64,000 nt of DNA from Paragonimus westermani (GCA_008508345.1 QNGE01003485.1:19124-83123); one strand, 5' to 3'. Counted from the stretch's first letter, positions 13,101 through 22,479 are shown. Numbers and translations are program-made. The notes: generated from the sequence alone by a model not told the origin.

Positions 13101-15639
13101 TTTCGTTTGGCATGCAGAATTTATCTTCTGTTGTTTGTCGACTGAGATCTCTAGTAACTTTTCCTCGACCAACAAAATTGTTCATTATACGCTATGTGTT
13201 ATCGTGTCGGTCACATTACTGTAAACAATGGGCAGCCAGCAATAGATTTATTTATTTGGCGCTACTCGTTCAAAAGTCTTTTCATTTCAGGTGCATTAGT
13301 CAGTTTATCATACCAATTTACATTCACCACCAGCTTTAAAGTAGTGCTGTTCACCAAGGTTTGACAGATTTACAACTACATGGAAAACAATACGGTTTAT
13401 TGTACACATAAAAAGGAGTAACGAGTACGATCTGCGAGTTGTAGCTCTTGTGTTCAAATTCACACAGTCAACATCAAGGTGTTTGCAATTTTCTGTCAAA
13501 TCATCAAACCGCAAATAAGGGCGAGGAGTCATCCTGGACACAGATGCTTTACGTATTTCACAGTGCTACTTCACTAATTACAATGGAATAAAAAACAATC
13601 GAGCCAAACAACTATATTAACATTAGTGAGCGCCACTAGCCACTATTTCCTTTGACGTTTTCAGTCATAGAATATGCATGTCGGCAAAACGCTAATCCAG
13701 AGAGGTAAATACTAGCTAGCGTTACTAATCTACTGGCTGCCGCTCTCAGGTCTCGCTGCCGAATCATCGGTTGAACACTTCGTAAATTACACCAGTGAGC
13801 TAGAATCTTTTTTAAGATAGCCTAGTACAGTATACGATGATCTCACATTTTCAGTGCATCGCCTAGTCAATCACACACGTGCATGCTAAAGTTCTGGGTA
13901 GGTAATCCTAACTGAGCGCAACAACCGGAAATCAATATTCTAACTTCCTGGTTGTTCCCTTGCTGATGCCATCCGATGTGTGTGGTTAAACGAAAGTGTT
14001 GATCAGAAAGCACTCAACCTTCAACGTTCAGGTTTCGTTATGGCAGAATAAAACCGCTTAACTTTTAGCCCTGTAGTTATGACTCTGAAAAAGCTTCAAA
14101 GAGATTTTCGATACATAAATGCTTGGTGTTAGGACACTGTCTCAACGTTAGAAATACAAACTGTTTCCAGTTCACATGCTCCTTAGTCGAGATACAGCAC
14201 CCTAATGAATGAACCGACCAATAATCTTCAGAACTTCATTGCCTAAGCTAATACCAACGTTTTGCCACAGTCTGTGAGTAATAGTTTGGAATTTGACAGG
14301 TGCTGGACAACGAAAAACAGAACATACTACCTAACAGAATAGAAACCCTATAGAAATCACCACGCCATAAATTTCCATTAAGGTCGTTCCCGGTAGAAAT
14401 AAAATGCGACCAACAAATTAACCCGTGCGGCGCAGTTTTGTTTACGGAAGAAATTACTCGACAACCCACATGTTTTGTAGAACATATCTTCTCAAACATG
14501 TATTAGGATAGTAAACATGGATTCAATCACGTTGCACAAAGTATTCCTTTGTTGTAAGGTGAATGAACATATGTCTCTTATGACAACCCGACGAAACTTT
14601 TGGGTGGTCCATGTTTTAGGCCTTTGTGGTCAATATCCCTTCAGCAGTTTCTTTGGATTAACCTTTCCAAGGAAAACTGATCTGGCCGACATTTAATATC
14701 TAAATCAGGAAAGAGATATTCCATGCAAGAAAACTGAAGTCCGACAAATGCACACAAAATACACCTTGGTCCGTAATATAACTGATTACAATATTTGAAG
14801 GTGTTGATCCTGTAGAAAGAATCATAGGTTTAGCTTGGTGGCGTTCGCGTGCTGATTATTTTCACCACCGAACGAACATGTGAGACGCAGTTGTAGGGTA
14901 AGGGTTATAAGTACTCAGAAGTAGGTATTCAAAAATAATATAAACTGTAGAATTTCTGTATGTCCCACCAATGGTTTGCTGGTCCTTAAGGGTGCTAGAC
15001 TGCACAGTTCTACGATGTATCGCGCGTAGGGAAGCACAAGAACAAAAGTGTTGTGATAAAGCTGTTGTATAACACTCATTCACTCAAACTAACAATCCTC
15101 CAATTGGACAGGCTTCCTACCAGTTTAGATTCCTTAGAAAGCAAATATCAGCAGTGTTCGACCTGCTAGTTTTCCATTTTTCCAGTTTTGCAGCCTTCCC
15201 CTCTAAAGCAGGTGGTCAAGAAAGACTACTGATTGATTGAGCAATTGGAAACCCTGTTGTGATCTCCCTAGTTTCTCTCAAGCCATCGACTCTGTGGACC
15301 TAATTTATCATGACTAAGTTAGGATAGCTGACATGTTACCCGCTCCGGATAAACGCAAATAGAGGAAAGTTGAAGTAATCCACTGTTTACTGACGCAAAA
15401 TTTCTAAATACAACAGATGCAGTCGTTTTCATCTTTGCTTAGGCTAATTTTCGCGACTTAATTTCGGTTGAAAACCAGCTAGCAATGTGAATTTATCTCA
15501 CTCTCAATGTGACGATCAGGTTTTTGTTTTCAAAACTACTAAAATTCAAGCTTGTTAAAAGAAGAACCATTGACGTGCTGCACACTCACTTTGAACAACC
15601 GGCGAGTGGATCAACGCTCACAGACAATGGCCTTTGAAG
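10111..15639. other. gene-poor stretch, nothing recognised
   Basis: No exon or repeat can be named. Between 11.1 and 12.1 kb several minus-strand frames of 68-115 codons overlap one another and the local composition is less AT-rich than the surroundings. None shows a motif or a consistent chain of splice sites, so I do not call a gene. The upstream exons of the terminal exon at 15640 should lie here or further left on the plus strand, but I could not identify them. Confidence 0.4.
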
Positions 15640-15898
15640 ATCCGTTTGGCTTGGACCAGAGAAACTTCCGCACCCAACCCAGAAAGTATTAGGCGAACTG
15701 AATGAACTTGGACGGCTTGATGCTGTCATTAAAGCTGTTTCAGACAGTTGGGATGAAACCTTGCTGGTTGAAATCACCGGTCTTTCCGAAATACCAGATC
15801 TGGTGCGACTGCTAACAGGTGCCGCCGTCAAGGCAATAGGTGGTGGAAAGGAGGGTGATGATATTCCAAGACTTGATCTTCGAAATTCCAGCAGCTGA
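15640..15898 (+). CDS. terminal coding exon of an unidentified gene
   Basis: One plus frame is open for 85 codons from 15641 and ends at TGA 15896-15898. The composition is protein-like and not low-complexity: it opens SVWLGPEKLPHPTQKVLGEL, continues with amphipathic, Leu/Val/Ala/Asp/Glu-rich helices around LDAVIKAVSDSW and IPDLVRLLTGAAVKAI, and ends RLDLRNSSS. The same frame has a stop (TGA) at 15635-15637, and an AG at 15638-15639 can serve as the 3' splice site, so I place the exon start at 15640. That acceptor has only a poor pyrimidine tract. I do not recognise the family. It could also be the 3' end of a retroposed gene. A Penelope-like element begins 130 bp downstream of the stop, in what would be the 3' UTR or flank. 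The 81-codon minus frame 15586-15831 is its antisense shadow. Confidence 0.55.
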
Positions 15899-16343
15899 AA
15901 GAAAAATAATTAACAAATTTTGAAAAATTCAGCTATGCTATGAATATTTTCTTCGGAGGATAGTTAGGCTTTCCACTTTGTGAAAAGACTTGATGTACCG
16001 TAATGAATGTCACTAAACACTGAAACAACCAATAGTAGCATGTAAGATGTCTTGCGCAATGACATTTCGTTCGCATCGCATCGGCTACTTTTGCGAAATT
16101 AACATACACTTTATATAGTTGGGGAGCAAGCAGCTAGGCGAAATCAATCTAGAAATATTTGAAACAGTCTGTCAGGTGACCAAAGCGGAAGCAGCAAAAT
16201 GCAACTGATTGATAATTTTGATGCAATAAAGGGGTTGTTTAAAGATACGTACATATTGAGTGGGGAAGGTCAGATATGGTTAGAAAAATCTACAGAAAAC
16301 AAACAAGAGCTGAAATAATGTGCAAAAAGTACCAGTTGCATTC

Positions 16344-17117
16344 TTACCAACATAGTGAAAGGTTAGTCACCATCTGTTTCTGAGCGCATAAAGAGGGATT
16401 CAGTTGATGTATTGCGACGGCTTCCGCAAAATTGAGAGCCTGCTTTAGCTTGGGTCTAAAGAACACTCTGAAAGCCGTTCTAGGGTCCACTGAGTGGACG
16501 GTCTGTAGAAGGTGTTTTGTAATGGCACTGACGGCACAACCGACCCCCGAATTCAAAAGCCATTTCGGTATGTGTTCGTTGATACGTGTGCCGAGGTGCC
16601 TTCTGGTTCTGCCGACGTATCTGCTTCCACAGACACAATCAAAGGTGTATACAATATTGGATTGGGCGTAAAGGGGCACCACGTCCTTTCTAGGTGTAGT
16701 TGGAACACGGATGGTTTCATCCACGTAGACCAGTCGGACTGCGTTGTATGTGCGCTTGAGTGCTGCATCTAAACGGCGTTTGATCAGGGCTGAAACATTA
16801 TCACCTTTAAAAGTAAGAGTTAGATAGGCAGGCTTGCGAGGAACAGTAATGCGTGTAACCCGCGTTGTTTGTGGAGTGGAATACTCCTCAATAAACCTTT
16901 GAGGATAACCATTTTCTATAAGAGTCTCGTGCAGTAACGTCAGTTCACTTTCTAGCTCATCATCCGTCGCAATACGTCGAACTCTGTGAAACATAGTCCT
17001 AACGAGGCCACGTTTTTGAGCAATAAGTGTGAAACTCTTGAAGTGTGGACATTGTCCTGTCCACGTGGATTTGCGGTAGACACCTCTGAAAAGTGACCTA
17101 TCCCCGCGCCTTTTCAA
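16344..17117 (-). CDS. Penelope-like element ORF, RT C-terminus plus GIY-YIG endonuclease (left copy)
   Basis: 257 codons, stop at 16344-16346. The open frame actually continues upstream of the Met: just before it, the codons read RISFFDVLLK, the conserved FLDV-type motif that precedes RT motif 7 in Penelope-like elements. Then come GVYRKSTWTGQ (the VYRK-T-TGQ motif) and a basic linker. The GIY-YIG domain follows: IVY for GIY, YVG for YIG about ten residues later, RTRRHLGTRINEH with the expected catalytic Arg, and the catalytic Glu in FAEAVAI. It ends QKQMVTNLSLCW, a typical C-terminus. From SLFRG on, the protein is identical to the right copy. It begins KRRGDR where the right copy has KTREDG. 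The endonuclease of this family nicks target DNA for priming. Without the RT palm this fragment cannot mobilise itself. Confidence 0.85.
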   Translation of the reverse strand: MKRRGDRSLFRGVYRKSTWTGQCPHFKSFTLIAQKRGLVRTMFHRVRRIATDDELESELTLLHETLIENGYPQRFIEEYSTPQTTRVTRITVPRKPAYLTLTFKGDNVSALIKRRLDAALKRTYNAVRLVYVDETIRVPTTPRKDVVPLYAQSNIVYTFDCVCGSRYVGRTRRHLGTRINEHIPKWLLNSGVGCAVSAITKHLLQTVHSVDPRTAFRVFFRPKLKQALNFAEAVAIHQLNPSLCAQKQMVTNLSLCW

Positions 17118-17142
17118 AAGGACGTCAAAGAATGATATCCTT

Positions 17143-17391
17143 TTACGTTGTTCGAATTCGAGGGTAGACGTTTGTTATGCAAACTGTTTGACAGCGAAGT
17201 TCTTTCAGCTGATTAACGTGTTCTTTAATTAACTGGCATTGCCGGCTGATAGGTGTTCGTTGGTATTGATGGGCGAGATCAACTAGCTTAGTTTCAAACC
17301 AAACAGCAGCGTCAGTTGAACTGGCCTCCAGCGACATCAGCTGGTTATGTAGATATTCAAATTGTGTCTGCACGTTAACCGGATGGTTCAT
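17143..17391 (-). pseudogene. Penelope-like element N-terminal fragment
   Basis: This 82-codon minus frame contains FEYLHNQLMSLEASS, WFETKLVDLAHQYQ and LIKEHVNQLKELR. That order resembles the segment upstream of the reverse transcriptase core in fluke Penelope-like proteins, where a WF-x(n)-LVD-x-x-x-QY stretch and KEH-x(n)-LKELR precede the RPDKG motif. RPDKG and everything up to the FFDVL motif are missing: at about 17160 the sequence jumps into the C-terminal part in another frame, and TAA ends this ORF at 17143. The assignment rests on remembered family patterns. At its 5' side the fragment runs straight into the diverged inner edge of the right copy at about 17391. Confidence 0.55.
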
Positions 17392-18165
17392 TTGAAAACG
17401 CGCGAGGATGGGTCACTTTTCAGAGGTGTCTACCGCAAATCCACGTGGACAGGACAATGTCCACACTTCAAGAGTTTCACACTTATTGCTCAAAAACGTG
17501 GCCTCGTTAGGACTATGTTTCACAGAGTTCGACGTATTGCGACGGATGATGAGCTAGAAAGTGAACTGACGTTACTGCACGAGACTCTTATAGAAAATGG
17601 TTATCCTCAAAGGTTTATTGAGGAGTATTCCACTCCACAAACAACGCGGGTTACACGCATTACTGTTCCTCGCAAGCCTGCCTATCTAACTCTTACTTTT
17701 AAAGGTGATAATGTTTCAGCCCTGATCAAACGCCGTTTAGATGCAGCACTCAAGCGCACATACAACGCAGTCCGACTGGTCTACGTGGATGAAACCATCC
17801 GTGTTCCAACTACACCTAGAAAGGACGTGGTGCCCCTTTACGCCCAATCCAATATTGTATACACCTTTGATTGTGTCTGTGGAAGCAGATACGTCGGCAG
17901 AACCAGAAGGCACCTCGGCACACGTATCAACGAACACATACCGAAATGGCTTTTGAATTCGGGGGTCGGTTGTGCCGTCAGTGCCATTACAAAACACCTT
18001 CTACAGACCGTCCACTCAGTGGACCCTAGAACGGCTTTCAGAGTGTTCTTTAGACCCAAGCTAAAGCAGGCTCTCAATTTTGCGGAAGCCGTCGCAATAC
18101 ATCAACTGAATCCCTCTTTATGCGCTCAGAAACAGATGGTGACTAACCTTTCACTATGTTGGTAA
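17362..18165 (+). CDS. Penelope-like element ORF, RT C-terminus plus GIY-YIG endonuclease (right copy)
   Basis: 267 codons from an ATG at 17362. The first eight residues come from the centre of the palindrome and are not element protein; homology starts at about residue 9. Visible in order: KTREDGSLFRGVYRKSTWTG (12-31, the post-palm VYRK-TWTG motif), a helical basic stretch (45-90), then the endonuclease with IVY at 165-167, Cys at 171 and 173, YVG at 177-179, Arg 180/183/188, EH at 191-192, KHL at 211-213 and the catalytic-type Glu 242 in FAEAVAIHQ. It ends with NLSLCW. All key GIY-YIG residues expected for Penelope-like endonucleases appear present. The reverse transcriptase palm is missing, so the fragment could at most supply endonuclease. 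No promoter is recognisable. Confidence 0.85.
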   Translation: MCLHVNRMVHLKTREDGSLFRGVYRKSTWTGQCPHFKSFTLIAQKRGLVRTMFHRVRRIATDDELESELTLLHETLIENGYPQRFIEEYSTPQTTRVTRITVPRKPAYLTLTFKGDNVSALIKRRLDAALKRTYNAVRLVYVDETIRVPTTPRKDVVPLYAQSNIVYTFDCVCGSRYVGRTRRHLGTRINEHIPKWLLNSGVGCAVSAITKHLLQTVHSVDPRTAFRVFFRPKLKQALNFAEAVAIHQLNPSLCAQKQMVTNLSLCW

Positions 18166-18480
18166 GAATGCAACTGGTACTTTTTGCACATTATTTCAGC
18201 TCTTGTTTGTTTTCTGTAGATTTTTCTAACCATATCTGACCTTCCCCACTCAATATGTACGTATCTTTAAACAACCCCTTTATTGCATCAAAATTATCAA
18301 TCAGTTGCATTTTGCTGCTTCCGCTTTGGTCACCTGACAGACTGTTTCAAATATTTCTAGATTGATTTCGCCTAGCTGCTTGCTCCCCAACTATATAAAG
18401 TGTATGTTAATTTCGCAAAAGTAGCCGATGCGATGCGAACGAAATGTCATTGCGCAAGACATCTTACATGCTACTATTGG
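17387..18480 (+). mobile_element. Penelope-like retroelement, right copy, 5' truncated
   Basis: This plus-strand copy begins within the codons just before the VYRK motif, runs through the GIY-YIG endonuclease to TAA at 18163-18165, and continues through a 315-bp 3' UTR ending CTACTATTGG at 18480. The UTR contains no AATAAA near its end and no poly(A) tail. Its first about 30 bases (17387-17410) differ from the left copy at several positions, while everything after 17411 is identical. So this is a separate copy and not a simple mirror image. The flank after 18480 is unrelated to the flank before 16029. Confidence 0.85.
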
Positions 18481-18711
18481 CTTTTTTCAAATTTATCGAT
18501 GGGAACCTTTATTTCAAGTTTTAGACTCTAAAACAGTTTTCCTGTTGAGTTCCGTAGTGTGTCTGTATTCTACTGTAATGGCAGAAAAGTTTCAAATTCC
18601 GCCTAGAATCTTGAAGTTTGTATATTTGAATCAGATTATTCAGTTATGCATCATCCAGTTGAGTGGTTCTTCAAAAACACTATTTTATAAAATCGTTCTA
18701 AAGATTTTGAC

Positions 18712-18798
18712 GGCTGAAAATTCTACCTGAATGCAATGGCTGCGATCAAATGTGAGTGATGGTCAACTTGAAAATAAGCAAAATCTCCGACTACTCAT
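18712..18798 (+). repeat. 3' fragment of the ribozyme-bearing SINE family (piece D)
   Basis: The 87 bases match the tail of the SINE at 18914-19231: GGCTG..., then CTGAATGCAATGGCTGCGAT, then the segment with ATGGTCAACTTGAAAATAA, then CGACTACTCAT. Only the region downstream of the ribozyme is present. It lies 115 bp upstream of the longer copy in the same orientation, so the two may be remnants of a tandem pair. Confidence 0.75.
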
Positions 18799-19008
18799 CT
18801 GCATTCTAAAACATCGCCTTGCAGGGTTAATGAGTTCAGTGATCTCGACCTGTCTCGGAAGTCTTAATCGCGGGGTTATCTATTGGAGTTAACGGTACAG
18901 TTACTGTGTCTCCTCTCGAAGACGATCGGGCAGCCTGATCATTGATCACAAACGAGAGCGGTTGAGAGTTCAGATGTGATAATTCGGTTGTGCCTGATGT
19001 GAGGTCAG

Positions 19009-19062
19009 CGACGCAGTGGTCATCACGGTTGCCTCAAGAAAAGCGTGGCAAGAGTTCAAATC
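19009..19062 (+). promoter_or_regulatory. internal RNA polymerase III promoter (A and B boxes) of SINE copy A
   Basis: A box at 19009-19019 (CGACGCAGTGG, 9 of 11 against TRGYNNARNGG). B box at 19054-19062 (GTTCAAATC, full match to GWTCRANNC) within GAGTTCAAATCCCGG, as in a tRNA T-loop and arm. The 35-base gap between them is typical of a tRNA. Transcription by Pol III would start shortly upstream and read through the ribozyme. Confidence 0.65.
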
Positions 19063-19081
19063 CCGGCCGTGGCAAGGATAT

Positions 19082-19126
19082 GCACTACTGACGAGCTCTA
19101 ATGAGAGCGAAACTCGAGTCTAGTGC
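19082..19126 (+). ncRNA. type I hammerhead ribozyme, apparently intact (copy A)
   Basis: All conserved parts are present. Stem I is GCACTA (19082-19087) with TAGTGC (19121-19126), six perfect pairs. The core CTGACGA (19088-19094) has every invariant base. Stem II is GCTCT (19095-19099) with AGAGC (19104-19108), closed by the tetraloop AATG. The core GAA is 19109-19111. Stem III is ACTC/GAGT (19112-19119), with no true loop, a palindrome. The cleavage-site C is 19120 (triplet GTC), so self-cleavage is predicted between 19120 and 19121. Stem I can extend outward (AAGGA with TTCTT) past a bulge. Very short stem III is a known feature of schistosome hammerheads, which are thought to cleave as dimers or in tandem transcripts. 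Activity is inferred, not shown. Confidence 0.88.
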
Positions 19127-19231
19127 TTCTTTTCGAAAGAGGCTGGCTGGAAAGTCTATCTGAATGCGAACGCTGCGATCAAATGTGAGTGATGGTCAAC
19201 TTGAAAATAAACCAAATCCCTGTCTACTCAT

Positions 19232-22200
19232 CAGTAAACTTTAATAAGCCTGAGATAAATGGCACACACTTTGCAAATGAGTTATTAACTACTAGAGACT
19301 GGATAATTACGAAGAGGTTCACTGTGCCCAATTTATATCTTGCAAGAGCGAGAGAAATGTCAACAAGACCGGCAATCCCTGAACAGTGAGAAGAATTAAA
19401 ATTGAATTTTTTTCAGAATTTGGAAGCGGCTGTCGAGATTTGGGTCAAGAAAGCATGTGGCACGCATGTGCACATTTAATCAAAATCGTCTTGACCAAAT
19501 CTCACTTGTTAAATTTAGATAAACGATGAGAACTGTAGAAGGGATTGTGTTTTAAAATGCACCGAGGATGTTTGATATGTGTTTAAACGTTGGAACACCG
19601 CAAGGTACAAAGCGAGATGATTCACAAAATAAGCAAAGTGCCAAGTGAAGCACTTAAAATTAGTAAGGGTCGCACAACGAAATTATAGACGGTCAGATAA
19701 CTGTGTTTTACCATGTCACCTAGACTCGTTATGTCAATCCGAGAATAACAATTCCGTTTTGACCTTAGGAACAGTAGCGACAGTTTAACAGTGAAATAAC
19801 TCAACAGATTTTTGTGTGATTGTGAAATATATCGATTCAACAAGCACGCAAGTTACTTCTTTCGAATTGTGAGAGATTGTAAAAGAACAGGTAATGGAGC
19901 CAAAGCCAAAATAAACCAATCTCAGGTACACTTGTGAACCTAGAGCCTACAAGCCTACTGAAACGATCCTACGAATGTGTCTGTATGAGCGTATTGTTGG
20001 CGTTCGGCGTAAGCTTTCGTTCTCTGTATAAACTCTGGTTCCGAGAAGTAATCAAATACGATGTGAGTGAGATTGTGATTAAGTAATACGGTACACAACC
20101 CAAATGTTGCTTAGTTAATAGCACTGACAAATACACTAGATGCTTGCGTTCATAGTTGCTTCAAACGAAATCTTGTGCGATACAAGGACAAGGTAGTGAT
20201 AAGCTCGAGGGAAGAATGGATTTTCAACCAGAAACAATTTGGAACCCCGATTAACTGTAAGCAAAAGTCACCGATCACTAATATCTTTTTCTGTTAAATC
20301 ACCAGCTATATAGAATTCGGTTACGCTGTTCCGGTAATAAAGACCAGACACAAATTCGTAACAGCAATCGTTGGATTGAAGGGCAAGCTTTTATTTGTTG
20401 CTCACCCCAATAACTTCATTTAAGGCATTGTTCACACGGCCAGTTACTTCGCAAGTTCGAGCTCCATACTCTCAAGTCTTTTCCAAATTTTGTCATATCT
20501 GTTCATCCGTACCAACCCCAAATTACTAACTCATGCCAATTAGTTTACTCAGTTTATTAGAAAGGAATAAGTTTAGATTAATAAGGTCACTTACTGACGC
20601 CAACAGACCGTCTGTCACACCTAGCACCCGCTGTCAATATCGCTAGTCGTCAAAGTGAGGTGAGAAATGTAAGAAGCTACAGTGAATCACGTTCGCCACT
20701 GTCAGGCTCACGAAACGCATGGTTAGAGAGTTTGATGAAATCATTGTTGGTCAGGTTAAATAAAATAAATTTTGCTGGCCTTCAACTGAAGGGATTGCGA
20801 AGTGTGCACCCCGTAAATTGAGGTAGTGAGGGACGCAGAGAGCGGCACGTATTAATTGATGAATGATGATATTAAAGGGTTGGTTTTAAACAGATAAGCT
20901 TTTGCGAATTCAAACCCGATGCTTCTCACATTTTTCTCCTCTTGCCAAACAAAGACTGTTTATGTTTGCGTAGTGAATGCACGGTGTGCAAAACAGTTAC
21001 GCAACGGGACAGACCACTATAGTCCTATCATCCATGATGATGATGATAATATTGATGAATCTAATCAGCAAGACTACTGAAAATAGGGGAAATCATTGAG
21101 TTGACAAATAAATAACCACGAAATTTTGAGAAATGTGCAGGTCCACTTAGGAATTCTATGTTCCTGAAAGAAACATTAGATCCGAAATGGCTAGGAAGTA
21201 ACTGGCTGTGAATGGAGGTCACGGAACCATAGTAACAGGTAGCAATATCACCAACGGTGAAAAAAAAATGAACGAAAGGTACACTGTGTGACCTTACGGG
21301 ATTTTGATTGGTCAAAGTGTAACTTCAATAACAAGTGACACGTTTTCCAGTACCGCAGTTTTTCATTTTGGAAAGCCTCACCAAGGTTTGACCAATGTCT
21401 GGTTGGTTTCAGCGACACAGTACAATAAATTAGTCCGTGTTCATATACCGGTAAAATAGACGGTGTGACGAACACGTTCACCTTACAAGAAAATGGTATG
21501 GAGTTCAGTTCCTTATCATAGCATAGAGACGCGATAACGATGAAATAGTGGTTATGGATATCACTTTATAATTCCCCGATCTCACATTAGCCGAATATGT
21601 GCAGAATAGTGGCTATCTCGAGTAGCTTTTCTTTATCCAGTAAGACCAATAAAGAACAAAACCGCTGACACGAGATGTATAGATTTATGACTGTGTATAG
21701 AGAGACATGAACGCAGTTCTCCGCTGTGTTGCACTGTTAACCAAGGTCACTGGAGTTGTACCATAGCTGGCATATCGCACGCATTAACAAACAAGATGAA
21801 CGTGAGTGGCACTGATAACACACATTTGTAATTGACTTGCTGTTTATCATGGATGATCAAAGCCGAGGTGGTTTGCGGATGCACTATTATGTTTCTGCTC
21901 GTTTTTGATGTGGAACGGTAGATAAGTTGAGGTCTTCTTGCCTCGTCGGTTTTTTCAAATGGAACACCAGTGAGTTGCGGTTCAGCAACAGCACCATATA
22001 GGCTGTTATTGGAAGCTGTAACCGCGATGGTAGAAATCACAAATTACTAAGGATGCAAGTAATTTGTTTCACGATGTCGTTTGACGAAGGTTTACGAAAT
22101 GACCACCTACCACGTTGTACGCGAATCCATCCAAGTACGGGTGCACAGCAAACGTACAGGACAGCGTTTTAAATGCTTAGCCGTTAATTTGCGATCTCAG

Positions 22201-22479
22201 ACCAGTGCTCACTTAGCCACTGGTATTGCTTGTGGTGTGCTGTTTACATACTAAGACCCACTGCTGACGTTTTTTCGACGCTCAGTCATAGACCGGTTTC
22301 CTTATTGACTGGCCTCATAGGAAACAAGCCGCCTGGGGTAGTACGCAGCACTCAACAGTGGGGGTGAGCGTGACGACGCGCACTGACATTAATGGTTATA
22401 GCTTGCGTCTGGTAGGTATATAACATTCAACAACAGCCAAAATGGGAGATCATTTCTTGAAGGTCTCAACGCAAGAGCT
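19232..22479. other. gene-poor stretch, nothing recognised
   Basis: No supported gene or element. There is a small GAT-type microsatellite around 21031-21050 (five near-perfect units). Minus frames near 21.0-21.5 kb and 21.75-22.04 kb are chance length and show no motif. Confidence 0.4.

Larger units (their letters stand above)
16029..17391 (-). mobile_element. Penelope-like retroelement, left copy, internally deleted
   Basis: Reading on the minus strand, this copy holds a pre-reverse-transcriptase N-terminal segment (17391 to about 17160), then an abrupt junction, then the end of the reverse transcriptase and the GIY-YIG endonuclease (about 17155 to 16344), then a 315-bp 3' UTR ending with CTACTATTGG at 16029. 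The catalytic palm of the reverse transcriptase is absent, and the frame changes at the junction, so it is an internal deletion derivative. Penelope-like elements normally encode reverse transcriptase plus GIY-YIG endonuclease in one ORF and often lie as partial tandem or inverted copies. No target-site duplication is evident. Confidence 0.85.
16029..18480. repeat. 1.08-kb near-perfect inverted repeat (Penelope palindrome)
   Basis: Bases 16029-17108 are the reverse complement of 17401-18480. Partner positions always sum to 34509, checked at both ends and inside, so there is no net indel in 1,080 bp. I found no mismatch in the stretches I compared base by base (the whole 3' UTR) or in the encoded proteins from SLFRGVYRK to the stop. 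The arms point head to head, that is, the 5' truncated ends of two element copies face a 292-bp centre. Just inside the arms the homology continues for about 30 bases, but with several mismatches. Transcription across this locus would give a long hairpin RNA. Confidence 0.9.
18914..19231 (+). mobile_element. tRNA-headed SINE with hammerhead ribozyme (copy A)
   Basis: This 318-bp element is defined by alignment with the copies at 37810-38097 (minus) and 38098-38200 (plus). In order it holds a leader shared with the minus copy (ATCGGG...TGATCATTG...ACAAACGAGAG), a tRNA-like Pol III promoter (19009-19062), a hammerhead ribozyme (19082-19126), and a tail ending GACTACTCAT-like (here GTCTACTCAT). 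There is no protein. The same layout, Pol III boxes plus hammerhead, is established for the SM-alpha SINE-like repeats of schistosomes. Whether this family is a direct relative cannot be judged without alignment. It must depend on another element for retrotransposition. Confidence 0.8.

Noticed and set aside
15635..15637. In-frame TGA just before the unknown exon as a selenocysteine codon
   Set aside because: A splice acceptor AG directly after it explains the stop more simply, and I see no SECIS-like structure.
16432..16772. Plus-strand frames of 79 and 86 codons, and their mirror images at 17737-18077
   Set aside because: They are antisense or shifted shadows of the Penelope endonuclease ORFs and occur twice only because the region is an inverted repeat.
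18428..18480. Hammerhead-like pieces near the Penelope 3' end (CGATGCGA, CGAAC, GAAATGTC)
   Set aside because: Hammerheads occur in some Penelope-like elements, so I looked, but the invariant CUGANGA and a workable stem II are absent here.
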